Source of the DNA: Chrysaora quinquecirrha
Taxonomy: Eukaryota; Cnidaria; Scyphozoa; Semaeostomeae; Pelagiidae
Reading direction: 5' to 3'
Length of the DNA: 64,000 bases
NCBI GenBank assembly: GCA_014526335.1
Contig: JACTAT010000006.1
Coordinates: 6,810,034-6,874,033 of the forward strand
The number at the start of each line of letters is the position of its first letter. Positions within the stretch are counted from its first letter, which is position 1. The notes beneath the pieces were generated by a model that saw only the letters and a list, made by a program, of their open reading frames with translations, was not told the DNA's origin and did no database searches. This document shows positions 47,235 to 57,165 of this stretch, in pieces. A program made the translations under genes and the position numbers.

Positions 47235-47856
47235 CTATCTTGCTGGCTTTTTATGAATAGCCCGCAGCGCTTTATAGTGTTCAAATGGCGCATCAAAAAG
47301 GACGGTTTTTTCTTTTTTGTGAAATGACAAATTATTCTGCCATGGTTGTCTTATACGAGACTTGAACCACATTTGTCGTGCTGGCTTAATTAGCTTCTTG
47401 TCTTTTTTTTGCATTTCCATTGTGAGCTGCTTTTTTATTTCATCTTCACTTTTTTTTGCTTCTTCGTGGAAAAAGAGTTTTCCTGCCTAGCAAAGCTGAA
47501 GCCGAGAATGGATCATCTACTTTTCGAGGTATCTCACTCCTATAGTCATAAATCGCAAAATAAACTCATTCACAGCTTAGCTGTTGTCAAATTATCGTCA
47601 TGTTATTTCAAGCACATCGCTGCTACTTTGCATTTAGTCATAGGAGATCTGCGGTTGATTAATGCAAACTCAAAATTATTCCTCAGACCTCTAATGACAG
47701 TCAGGTTAAGTGAAGCTCTTTTAGCAATGAAAGTAGAAGTCCTTCTTCATTTGTGTGAGATATAATCCCCTATTACGATCTCAATTATCATTACTTACTT
47801 TTTTTATGCTTCTCTGATTCTTCATCTCCATTCATAAATTCATCAATGTTTATCAT
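47235..47856 (-). CDS. Small basic protein, two exons, function unknown
   Basis: On the - strand a start at 47856 gives MINIDEFMNGDEESEKHKK, then a donor (A|GTAAGT, 47798-47793). An acceptor at 47483-47485 (GGCAG|GA) resumes in phase with KLFFHEEAKKSEDEIKKQLT and continues to a stop at 47235. The joined product is 101 residues: an acidic N-terminus, a Lys/Glu-rich probable helix, then KPARQMWFKSRIRQPWQNN and FDAPFEHYKALRAIHKK, which read like a conserved domain. I do not recognise the family. In-frame codons extend 5' of the start as far as a stop, so this Met is the likely start if exon 1 is complete. It could also be the 3' end of a longer gene. Confidence 0.5.
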
Positions 47857-48260
47857 TTCATCGACGTTTTCATTATCCAGCAAAAATCAATGGTTTGAAT
47901 AACAAACTGTACTTTTTTACCATTCTGCCGCAAATTATACAAATTTTAACAAATGGTGCGTTCTGATTGGTCATTGCAGCAAAGCAAATTGATATGATTG
48001 GTGGAAGTACTCTTGGACTTAATCTCAGGCTTGTCAGGATACGAATCATCGTGAATTTTAGATTATGAAACTGTCGAGTCTCTTTTTGAAACATCTATAT
48101 TCTCGCCCTCCCTCCAATTTGGTGCTTAGTTTAATCTAGGTGAAGGTCAAATGAAATGATGTATTTAGCGCCAGCCAATTTGATCTTGCGGAAAATTACA
48201 GCGAGGATTGTTTCAGAATCATTGGCAAAGCAAGATCTTTGTTTCACTTAGGGGTTTTGA
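47857..48260. other. Intergenic, nothing recognised
   Basis: Unremarkable sequence. If the small - strand gene has 5' UTR or promoter it lies here. Confidence 0.35.
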
Positions 48261-48269
48261 ATATATCTA

Positions 48270-49090
48270 TTGGTCTTCCCGCTGTATCCGACCAGCTGAT
48301 TGGTCTTTAAAACACAATGCCAATTCAGCTTTTCGTTCTTTCTGATTTATGCATTTCGAGCCGCATCTGGGTATAAATTCCGCCTTAGACCCCGTTTACA
48401 CGATATCGGTACCACACCGGTACGATTTGACACCGGCATGAAACTATGCCGGTGTGGGTTTTTTATCATCCCGTTTACACGATACCGGTGTGATTTCATG
48501 TCGCTTTGGTTGAACAATGGCTGTGACATCATAGAGCTTAATTTTGTGATTTTGGGCTATGGCCTAAGCTTCAACAAAGAACAAAACAAAAAATAGACCA
48601 AGAGAGCAAATTGCAAACAGTCCCTGCCGCTAGTCAAACAAATTTTAGCAACCCGCCATGATTTCATCGATGTAAGACGGGAAAAAGCGACTAAATTTAC
48701 TTCAATCGACAAGGAACTTCAAGTTTCATGATATCACATCAGAAAAACAATTAATAAAGAAAATATTACGGTATAATTCCTATCCTAAAAGCAATCGAAG
48801 TGAAACCGACATCAAATCGTATCGGTACCATGCCTGTATGGGTGTTTACACGATTTCGCTATCACACCGGCATGAAATCGTACCGGTGTGGCTATCGACA
48901 TGTGTTTTCGCACCTTTTATGCCGGTTTGGTACCGATATCGTGTAAACGGCTCGTCTAAAAACAAAAGATTCTACACCGGTGTCATATCAAACCGGTGTG
49001 GTACCGATATCGTGTAAACGGGGTCTTAGTCTATTGTTTCGGTCTGTTTCTGACGTTCATACTCTCAGGAGTGTCAGACGAAAAAAGCTT
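48270..49090 (-). mobile_element. Short MITE of the GTCTGACACTC family, copy 3, split by another element
   Basis: Left part (48270-48388) carries GCATCTGGGTATAAATTCCG; right part (49025-49090) carries TCTATTGTTTCGGTCTG and GAGTGTCAGACGAAAA. Joined, they match the inner and right part of copy 1 at 31300-31432. The 636-bp element between them is a later insertion. Confidence 0.7.
48389..49024. mobile_element. Nested element with 31-bp perfect inverted ends and CTTAG duplication
   Basis: CTTAG lies on both sides (48384-48388, 49025-49029). Ends are inverted over about 31 bases, starting ACCCCGTTTACACGATATCG, with no mismatch seen. Shorter inner blocks repeat CACACCGGCATGAAA and TACCGGTGTGG in both orientations. 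636 bp, non-coding. The uninterrupted site survives in the copy at about 31375-31400 (ACGCCGTAGTCAATTG), confirming the insertion. Perfect ends suggest a young insertion. Confidence 0.85.
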
Positions 49091-49587
49091 TTAAGTATGC
49101 CCGAAAATGATTCCGCTGTTCATCGCAATTTTGAAGTTTTGCACAACTCGAAGACTATTCACAACAGAAATTGGTTCAACATTGTTAACGACGTTGTAGC
49201 TAATATGGGGACAACTTGAATTTTGATAAGGGAACATGATTTTCATCTTCGAGGAACATGATTTTCATCGCGTTACCATCGCATCACTGCTCGCTGAATC
49301 ATCCCTGCGTGCTGAAATCAACAAGTACTTGAGCTGCAATCTGGAGGGGATGAGTTTCAAGTTAAAAGCATTTTGGGTTAGCAGATTCAAATCTACATTA
49401 GCTCTGAAACGACCAAGGAAGCCTGGCTATTTTCTTGTTTGAAAAAGATATTATCATGAAAAATAATGTAACCATGGTGACCCTTTTGCCAAACGAATAA
49501 TACCATAGGACTGCAACCTTTGATTTTTTAAACAAGGGTTATCTTGCTTTGTTATATACTAGGAAGTTAAAAGGGGAGGGCTGGTCT
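49091..49587. other. Intergenic, nothing recognised
   Basis: Two overlapping + frames here (to 49219 and 49236-49442) have no recognisable motif. Confidence 0.4.
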
Positions 49588-50321
49588 CTAAAATAAATTA
49601 AAGGTATCCATTAGCCATGTTTGAAGAATGAGATCAGCTCAGATCAGCCTGAGATCAGCCTATCAGCTTGCAGGAAATAGAGTAGAAAAATCCCCACTTT
49701 GTTCCCACTCGTTCCCTGTGATCCTAGCTGTTTCAGGCTTTGTTCTTGCTTTTCCCCGCGATCGTCATTGATCCCCATTTAGTTTCAATTTGCTCTCGCT
49801 TGTTTGCAGTAATTTCCTTTTTCTGAGTTGTTCCTTCATCTTCTTCAGTGATTCCCTGTTTGTTCCATCTTGTCACCCTGTTTGTCTCATTTATTCCCAC
49901 TGATTTCTACTTCGTCCCATTTGTTCCCTCCGATTCCAAGTTATTCCCACTTTGTTTGAGCATGTTAAAATGGTTCCATTCAGTTCCGTTTATTCCCACT
50001 CATTCCACGAGTTCCCAGCTTTTCTGTTTGTTCCCGATTTGAACACATGCTGGCTAATGGTTTCCTAATGAGTTTGTTGTTCAAACTCATGCCAAATTTC
50101 GAAGACTCGCCACAACCTCTTCGATTGTTTTGATGGTATGCATTTGAATTGCAATTAAAATAATTAATTAACTCAATGATTGTTTAAATTGTGTGCACAG
50201 AGAATAGAAATTCTTGTCTTTTGTTACAACATTCCTGATTCCTAGGTAGGTAGGTAGGTAGGTATATTCCTTCCGGTTTGCCGAAAACCCCTGCACAATG
50301 TTTGAATTCTTCAAACATAAA
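49588..50321. repeat. 0.7-kb dispersed repeat, copy 2
   Basis: Homologous to 2949-3667 from CTAAAATA(A/G)ATTAAAGGTA to TTTGAATTCTTCAAACATAA. It carries a run of about five TAGG units (50244-50264) where copy 1 has TATC. Its right end lies about 100 bp from the 3' end of the SAMM50 copy. Confidence 0.8.
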
Positions 50322-50419
50322 AAGGTAGGATTACAAAAAAAACCATTTCATATTTTAAAATGAACATGGATTAATGACACATCTTAATTTCATTGATTCA
50401 TAACATTCTAAAATATATT

Positions 50420-51792
50420 CTATAAGAAGTTCATTCCAACACCAACTTGAAGACCTGGGTTAACTGCATCACTTGTTTTAGCATTTTTTGGAATGCAGTA
50501 ATTGACTTCAAGTCTTGCAATGCCTCCTAGCATCATCATGATACCAATACCATATGACCATCTTGCTTCCGTTAACATTTTATTCATGGCATTTGCATTG
50601 TATGGATGTAGTTCTATGTTTTGGGCATTTCCTGCATTGGCAAACAAATGCATTCTGAATAGATCACCAAAACCACCTCTGCCTGGTCTAAATGGCAACG
50701 GCGTATACATATGCAAGCCTGCAGCCCAAAATGCATCTGCTCCAAGTGGTACATCTTTTACTCTAGGACCAATCCCTTTCATCTGGAAGCCTCTGACAGA
50801 CAATGGTCCTCAAGAAAGAACCTGTCATTAATTAGGGTATCAGAACCGCCCAAGGATTTGACTGCTCCTGCTTGAAAAGAAACTCCCATGACACAGTCTT
50901 TCATGAACTCCTTGTTTAGTTGGATTTCAATTTCACTTTTGACAAACTTCACATTCCCCCCAAGGCCTGAAAACTCCATAACATGTTTGAAAAGATTTCC
51001 TCTGGTAGGTAACAACTGATCATCCCTGCCATCGCTGGTTAGCATATGTTGAACTGAAGATTTAATCACATGGCCAGCTTGTTCTCTAATTGTAAAGGGA
51101 GCTCCCATGCTAACATCGTAATTCTCCCGCCATTGTCCATCATACTTAAGAGAATGAATTCCCAATGGAGTTGGAATTGAAAGTGTTGTTTCTAAGCCTT
51201 GGCATTTTTGCTTGAAAAAACACTGAGCAAATTCTCCAGAAACTTTGTAAAGCTTGGTTGATAATTTACAATCTGGGCTTCTAAAAAGAGGTTTAGAATA
51301 AGAGAACTCGTGAGAGGATGAAGATCGTGTGCCAATAGAAAAGTCCATATGAAAATTTTCACCTAGACCTCTTAGGTTATTCAGCCTGCCTCCAAATACC
51401 ATATTACCCTCATTGTTACCAACACTAGTTCCTGCATTTGCAGTAATCCATTTTGATTCACGTACAATGAAATATACATCAAGTCCCTCTGGGGAAGCAT
51501 TTTCTTTTCTGTTTATATCAATCAAGACTTCAACACCATTGAAAATGCCAAGTCTTTCTAAACGCAGTTTGGCATTATATGCCCGATCTATCAAATCTTC
51601 AAAAGTTTTTGCTTCAAACAAATCTTCTAGCTGGCCTGTTATCAAACTTGGTTGGGTTCTGTTAGAGCCATCAATATGTATGTTGTCAACTTTCACAGGG
51701 GTTGAAGTGTCAATGTCATCTTCATAATCATCATCATCAAAAACAATAGGTTCACCAGTTGGACTTCTTGCCTTTGCAATGGTCAGCCCCAT
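50420..51792 (-). pseudogene. SAMM50: SAMM50-like outer-membrane barrel assembly protein, intronless, one frameshift
   Basis: SAM50 is the core beta-barrel of the mitochondrial sorting and assembly machinery, inserting barrel proteins into the outer membrane. The reading frame starts at 51792 and gives about 457 residues once the break is allowed for (human 469). A POTRA domain covers about residues 40-115 (LERLGIFNGVEVLIDINRKE), then the Bac_surface_Ag/Omp85 barrel (VGNNEGNMVFGGRLNNLRGL; LPTRGNLF; TPLPFRPGRGGFGDLFR) with an aromatic-capped end (VGMNFL). Near 50810 one base is missing (FFL, then GPLSVRGF in the next frame), which removes the barrel's last third. Full coverage without introns suggests a retrocopy, but no poly-A tail is evident. 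Apart from the missing base the protein is well preserved, so a sequencing error in a real single-exon gene is an alternative. Confidence 0.85.
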
Positions 51793-52093
51793 TTTTTATT
51801 GTTGCTAATTTCTTACCTACCAAGTGTGATTTTACCTTGACAGCTGCACAATTGGCCAAGAATCTGCGAGAAACCATAAACTGACTTGTGGCATTGAGAT
51901 AAGCAACTGTGAATAGTGTATAACATGCATCAAAAGAATAATTCAAAAGAAACAACCTTGGGGTATCCTTGGAGCCAATTTCTTGAACCGGGTTTAATTT
52001 CCCCAAAATTTCTAAGAATGCATCAAAAGAAAAGAAACTTAATGTAGCACACATAGTCACAATGGTATTGATATTTTCAAGCTGTTCAAGCAT
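51752..52093 (-). CDS. Hypothetical protein, possibly a first exon
   Basis: Frame from Met 52093: MLEQLENINTIVTMCATLSF then FSFDAFLEILGKLN, SFDACYTLFTVAYLNATSQF and a basic tail. Two hydrophobic helical segments are visible. I do not recognise it. At 51819-51814 there is a strong donor consensus (TAG|GTAAGA), so the frame may be spliced there, which would put the SAMM50 copy in its first intron. Unspliced, it ends at 51752 and overlaps the SAMM50 start by 41 bases. It is divergent to the gene starting at 52365. Confidence 0.4.
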   Translation of the reverse strand: MLEQLENINTIVTMCATLSFFSFDAFLEILGKLNPVQEIGSKDTPRLFLLNYSFDACYTLFTVAYLNATSQFMVSRRFLANCAAVKVKSHLVGKKLATIKNGADHCKGKKSNW

Positions 52094-52364
52094 TTTTTCG
52101 ATTTTTAGGACGCATTTCGGAGCAATCGCAGTCTGGCAAACATTTTGTCAAACTTCATCAAACCTAAATTTGCCGCATGTTATTTTTTAATTTTGTCTTA
52201 AAGCGAGGCTATCTGTTGCTGTTGTTGCTTCGTTGCTAACCAATAATGTTCGGTTCGATAAGATTGTTGTTGATGATTTGACGTCTTTCCCTGTTTCACT
52301 TTCTTCCAGAGGTTGCACTTTCAAGAAAAAGAATCAATGACCGTCGCCCGATTGAACAACAAAC
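52094..52364. promoter_or_regulatory. Putative shared promoter region of a divergent pair
   Basis: 271 bases separate the start codons of the - strand frame (52093) and the + strand gene (52365). No TATA box is obvious. The assignment is from gene arrangement only. Confidence 0.35.
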
Positions 52365-53819
52365 ATGTTTATAAGTAGCATGGCAAACAAAAGCAAAGCT
52401 CGATTTCAGGAGCTTGCAACGCCAACAAATGTGAAAGCAAGGGTGAAAGAAAAAAGGCAAAAAGAAGAATTCCTAGTAGCAGGAGAAACTGCAAAAGTAT
52501 TTGTGTAAGAAAGATTTGGTTAGGTCTACTGAAGTCAATTGCTTTAAAGACAATTTATGTAGATTGTTTATAAGGGAAGGGAAGGCCAAAGCTGGTGTGT
52601 TAAGGCAAGGTGTTGGGCTTGGCTCTAAACTCATGATCATGAGGTTGCAGGTTCAAATCCTGTTTAGACCACTTGTCTACCAGATGTCTACAAGAAGCCT
52701 ACAGACATCTAAGCCAAGTATTTACGACGTGTTTGACTTCACAGGGGTATTTCTAGGAAAATTGCTTTTGCTGTTAAAGATATTTATGAGTTATGCAGAA
52801 CCAAGAAAATTTAAGAATTCGGTTGATCTATACTGATTTGTTAGATAATTTTAATGTTGTTGTGAAAGCTGTGGTTCTGGGACAGTGTATTGTTTGCAAG
52901 GCAGTTATTTCAGCCAGGACAGGTTTTTTGGCATTGTGCAAACAAAAATTGGAACAAAAAAATTCCATCAGAAAAATGCATGGTTTTCTTGCTCACAAAT
53001 GTGTTGTTCAAAAGTTTTAAACCTGACAGAGCGACCATCTGCTTTCATTTGAAATGAATGAATGAAATAACCTGTACTCTGAAACTTTCTTTCAGGAAAA
53101 ATAAACTACAAACAGAAACATCTACGGACATTGCTGGTGACAGATTATTTCATTCATCTGGGGCAGCACCAAAATCAAATGTGAATTATTTGCAACCATC
53201 AATTTCAGCCACAAATCATGAGACAATGAGATTCAATAATGAGGAGTATAATGCTCTGTCAAGACATGAAGACCAAGAAAGAGAGCTGAGAGGAAATCAA
53301 AGTCCTAGAAAAGACAATTGGTTTATTTCTCCTGTGCATAGGCCAGACGAAGAGACAGGTTCCTATGCAGATTTACTTCAGTCTAAACCATTGATGGCTT
53401 CTGTAATGAAAGCTAAGACTGAAGGAACCCTTGCACAAGATTATACAGAAGATTTAACCAACCAATCTTTAGAAGACTTTGATATGGAGATATTTCAGAA
53501 AGCTGACATGACGCTTTATAAAGCTCAGTTTGAGAATTCCATTTGTTTTCAATCACCTTATCATTTTGAACTTGCTAAATTACGACATAATAAGCTAAAG
53601 TTGGAAGAAGCCTATCTATTAAAATTGAGATGTGAGGCTGAACTTGAGGAAACTAGAGGGCCGAAACCAAAGTGGTATGAACTTAAAACAAAACATTTTA
53701 ATAAGGAGCTTAAAAAGAATAATAATGTGATTGAGAACTCTCATAATTTTCAAGATGTTTTTGAGTATCGAAATGAACTTGCTAAAGCCTCAGGAAGATG
53801 GGGGACTTTATCATCTTAA
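52365..53819 (+). CDS. Unrecognised coiled-coil-type protein, two exons
   Basis: Exon 1 is 52365-52504 (Met 52365, a second in-frame Met at 52380; donor TTTGT|GTAAGA). Exon 2 is 53096-53819 (acceptor CTTTCTTTCAG|GA). Phases agree and the joined protein is 287 residues. The N-terminus is basic and charged (KARVKEKRQKEEF). The middle is polar and low in structure. About residues 170-260 look helical and charged (LAKLRHNKLKLEEAYLLKLR, then CEAELEETRGPKPKWYELKT), with GPKPKWYEL a likely conserved phrase. The C-terminus ends in SGRWGTLSS. No transmembrane segment. I cannot name the family. The intron contains a tRNA-derived SINE-like segment. Confidence 0.7.
52600..52725 (+). repeat. tRNA-derived SINE-like segment in intron
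   Basis: 52604-52675 has a tRNA-like order: GGGCTTGGCTCTAA, CTCATGATCATGAGG (CAT in the anticodon position) and a perfect B box GGTTCAAATCC. The following CAGATGTCTAC/TCTACAAG phrases may be the SINE body. Acceptor pairing is poor, so not a working tRNA. Confidence 0.5.
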
Positions 53820-54261
53820 TCAAGAATATTCGTTGATATTTGCTCTTTCTGTAAACTTTTTAATTGTAGATATTTATTATTTTCCTAGACATCCAACTTT
53901 TTAATTTCGTTCTTGAAATTCTGATTTTTTTGACAAAAACTTTGAGCTCTTTTTATAGTTATTTTAAGGAAAAACGTTTTGAAATTATTTGCTCCTGAAC
54001 ACGGAATAAGTACGTTTCAAAAAAATTGCGTTTATTTATTATGAAAACGTTTCAAAAGTTTTGCGTCCACTCGAGCGTTTTTAGAACTTTTTCGCTATCC
54101 TCATCGACGATGTGCGTTTTCGTTGTCTACTCGGAAAAATTGATTTTTAAAAAGTTACATTTTCAAAAGATTCCGCTCTGGAAACTTGAAAACGCGGATC
54201 TCTTTAAATCTCGGAACGCAAACATAGCAGAAGTGAAAATCTCGGATTAAGATAAAGGTTA
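53820..54261. other. 3' flank, nothing recognised
   Basis: AT-rich. An exact AATAAA is not evident close to the stop at 53819; the poly(A) signal was not identified. Confidence 0.4.
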
Positions 54262-54632
54262 CACGTCTTTTTTTATAAGGAACCTTTGGTCTGAGTTGAG
54301 GCTGGAGTTCCTTAAGTTTTCAACAAAATGAGGCTGAAAGTTCCTTATACTGTTCCTTGTCGTGGGATATGTATAAATACTAATTTTTACAACAAATTCA
54401 TAGAAACTATTCTTTATTTCTAACTTTAAGAATAAATGGAGCCTTTTGGGGAAGAACGATGAGAAATATATTGTACTTCTGTTCCTTTTCGTAGAAACCG
54501 TCTTGTTCTTTAGAAAAGAGTTTCTTAGTTTTTCATCCGAGCCTCGACAGTCCCTTAAAGTTCCATCCTTAATTTTTTGGGAATTTTCAGCCTCGAGTTC
54601 CTTATAAAGGTGTTCCTTGTAAAAAAAACGTG
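54262..54632. mobile_element. TA-flanked MITE, TTCCTTA class (copy F)
   Basis: TA at 54260-54261 and 54633-54634. Ends CACGTCTTTTTTTATAAGG and TGTAAAAAAAACGTG. Repeated GTTCCTTA/TAAGGAAC heptamers. 371 bp; reverse orientation relative to copy A at 16686. Confidence 0.85.
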
Positions 54633-54915
54633 TAGTTTATATAGGTATATACCGTAGTTAATACCACTGTTGGCGTAGTGTCTCTGTCGCTGGGTAGGAG
54701 CTGTGTGTGCATTCCTCCGCTCCATGATTTCTGATTTCTCGCTGGGCACTGAGTGCAACTCAGGCTCGACTCAGGCTATCCTTACGTGGCAAAACCCTTG
54801 AGCATAATTTTTGGAATTGATCACATATGCTCGTTTCCTCGTGAAAAAAGTATTCCAGCAGTTAATACGATCCGAGATTTCCAAAACTCCACGTTTTTTT
54901 TTAATTTGAGTATAG
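54633..54915. other. Spacer, nothing recognised
   Basis: No gene or repeat recognised. Confidence 0.35.
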
Positions 54916-55360
54916 CCCCCGGGTGGGGGGGGTACTTCCATTGTTCAATATACTGGACGTGCCGCCCAAATGGGTAACTTTTTCAGCAAAAAACTCCCTA
55001 CATATGGGTTGGTTTTTTTGTAAAGGATCTCTACACATGGGTAGTAAAAACTTTTAGACATGCATTGCTTTTAAAAGCCTGATGAATCTTTGTCTTTAGA
55101 GTCAATTTTATGGTGCAAATCGGGTAAATGCGTTTCTTTCTCAGCGCAAATGCCTTTTCGCCGCATTTAGAGCTTCCTTAGGTGTTTAAATTGGGTTGAA
55201 ATATTTGAGATATTGGTACAAATGGTTGTAAAATTTCGTTGTTTTTTCAATAAATGGGTACCATGACTAACAGAATTTATCAGTAGACATGGGTGGGCTT
55301 GGAAAAACAGGGTGGCACGTCTAGTCTTTTCAACAATGAAGTACCCCCCCCCCCCGGGAG
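54916..55360. mobile_element. MITE with poly-G/poly-C ends and TATAG duplication
   Basis: TATAG at 54911-54915 and 55361-55365. Ends CCCCCGGGTGGGGGGGGTAC and the complement of the right end CTCCCGGGGGGGGGGGGTAC, with further pairing to CATTGTT and GACGTGCC. 445 bp. The open frame on the - strand is not a recognisable protein. Confidence 0.75.
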
Positions 55361-55365
55361 TATAG

Positions 55366-55810
55366 CCTGTAACATCTGGGCAATTCCTGGCGGAAATTTC
55401 GGACCAAGAGTTTTTCATTTCTGCTATTTTTGCGTTCTTAGATTTCCTGTTATGGACCCACCGGAATTTGTTCCAAGTTCCAAGGAAATTTTCCTCACGA
55501 CAATTGAGCATTACCTGTTCTGCCTGCTTTCTATGGCTTTCTGACGTAAAAACCGTAGAAAATGTTTGCCGAAAAATGTTTCCACCGTGGAACGGAAACA
55601 TAAGATGGTTTTTCCGAAAATAGTATAATCAGATATTTGTAGAACGTATGATGCAGACAAGTTGAAACGCTAGCGAACCCACGAACACAACTAAACAAGG
55701 CTAGAAGATCCACAATGATGTTCTTAATTTATTTACTTGTCTATCTAACCTAAAATGATGTCGTTCAAAAATTGCGAACACAACAGTACACTAGTGTGCA
55801 GACTATGGTG
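55366..55810. other. Intergenic, nothing recognised
   Basis: No gene or defined repeat seen. Confidence 0.35.
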
Positions 55811-55814
55811 AATT

Positions 55815-56617
55815 ATTCAAATTCAAATTCATTATCATTCAGTAGCATCTTACGAGTTAAATTTATTTTATATAAGTAAGTCTAAATATATTTATAAAAT
55901 AGCATAAGATACATAACAAAAGAATTACATTAATAATCAAGCTACCTAGGACACCGAGAAAAAACCGAAGCGGTTTTTTAGCCCAGCGCCCTATTTACAA
56001 GGATGCGTCTGGTAGATATTTACCAACGTAAGCAAAACTTAATAAAATCAAAGAGAAACTAATTCAATATTAACTATTACAAGTACAGCTCATATCTACA
56101 TTAGTTGTGACAATAAAATGAATTTGAGAAGAACTTTTTAATTATTAACTAGAACAGAAAATCAAAGAAAGTGGGGATGAGAGAACAGATCAAAAAAAAA
56201 AATTGGAAGGAGGGGGGGGGGGGCACGGAACTATTTGAAGTTCAGCTTAGAATTTTCTGCAATTTTTGGATATGTTCGAGTAAATAATCTTTAAGGTGGC
56301 TACGAAATTTAAAATTAGTTGGTTTATTACGAAAAGAAAATAAAAAATTTAACAAAAAACATAGTTGGTTTATTGCGGATAATATTAGGAATTTCATTCC
56401 ATAGTGTTGCACCAAAGCGCGTTATGAATCTTTTTTTGAAATTTGTTCTAATAGATGGAATAGCCTACCAAAATCATCGTTAGAAGCCTGACAAGTTATA
56501 TTCATATTCTACGTAATGTGGTGGTATTTTTGCGTCCAGTGTTGGATACGCAGGCCCGTGGTGACTTGATAAATTTCGTAAAGCAGAAGCATAAAAAGCA
56601 CACCCGACCTTTATATA
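55815..56617 (-). mobile_element. 3' end of a non-LTR retrotransposon, 5'-truncated
   Basis: On the - strand, 56460-56260 reads, with frame breaks, as the typical tail of CR1/Jockey-type RT proteins: NFKKRFITRFGATLWNEIPN then IIRNKPT and FKFRSHLKDYLLEHIQK. The 3' end near 55815 has a short GAATTT repeat (TGAATTTGAATTTGAATAAT). The 5' side is cut off where the TA-flanked MITE (copy G) begins. Not closely similar to the copy at 28-30.7 kb outside the tail motif. Confidence 0.65.
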
Positions 56618-57024
56618 CACACTTTTTTTTATAAGAATACCTTATTTTTTGCCGAGCCTCGATTATTCTTAAGTTTATTCGATTTTGAGCCTGAAAATAT
56701 TCTTAAATTATTCTTAATCATCAATGTTGTAAATTGGCTTCATATAGCAATTTCCACTTAAGAACCGAAATTCTCATGGTGCCATAGATGGATGGCTGAC
56801 ATTAATAAAAAGAGTTACTGTGTCAAAGAGTCAGACAAGATGTATGCATTTCAAAACAAATCCAGTAGCCTAACAATCACACTTATTGTACAGTGTAAAA
56901 AACGCAGAGAAATAAAAATGATCCTCGTCAAGCTTGAGCCTCAGACTATTCTTAAATAATTCTTAAATTTCAGCAATTTTGAGCCTGAATATTCTTATAG
57001 ACTGTATTCATATAAAAAAGTGTG
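56618..57024. mobile_element. TA-flanked MITE, ATTCTTA class (copy G)
   Basis: TA at 56616-56617 and 57025-57026. Ends CACACTTTTTTTTATAAG and ATATAAAAAAGTGTG. Repeated TATTCTTAA heptamers and the phrase GAGCCTGAATATTCTTA shared with copy B. 407 bp. Confidence 0.8.
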
Positions 57025-57165
57025 TAACCCTTGGGAAGAGAGGCACAGAGACAAAGACACGAGCCCTTTTCTGACTTTTCGTTTGTAGCCTCATTTTGAC
57101 GAGAGTTCTATTGTCCGATTGTCCGAATCCGAAAAAAAAACAAAAGACAGAAGACAACAAAAAAA

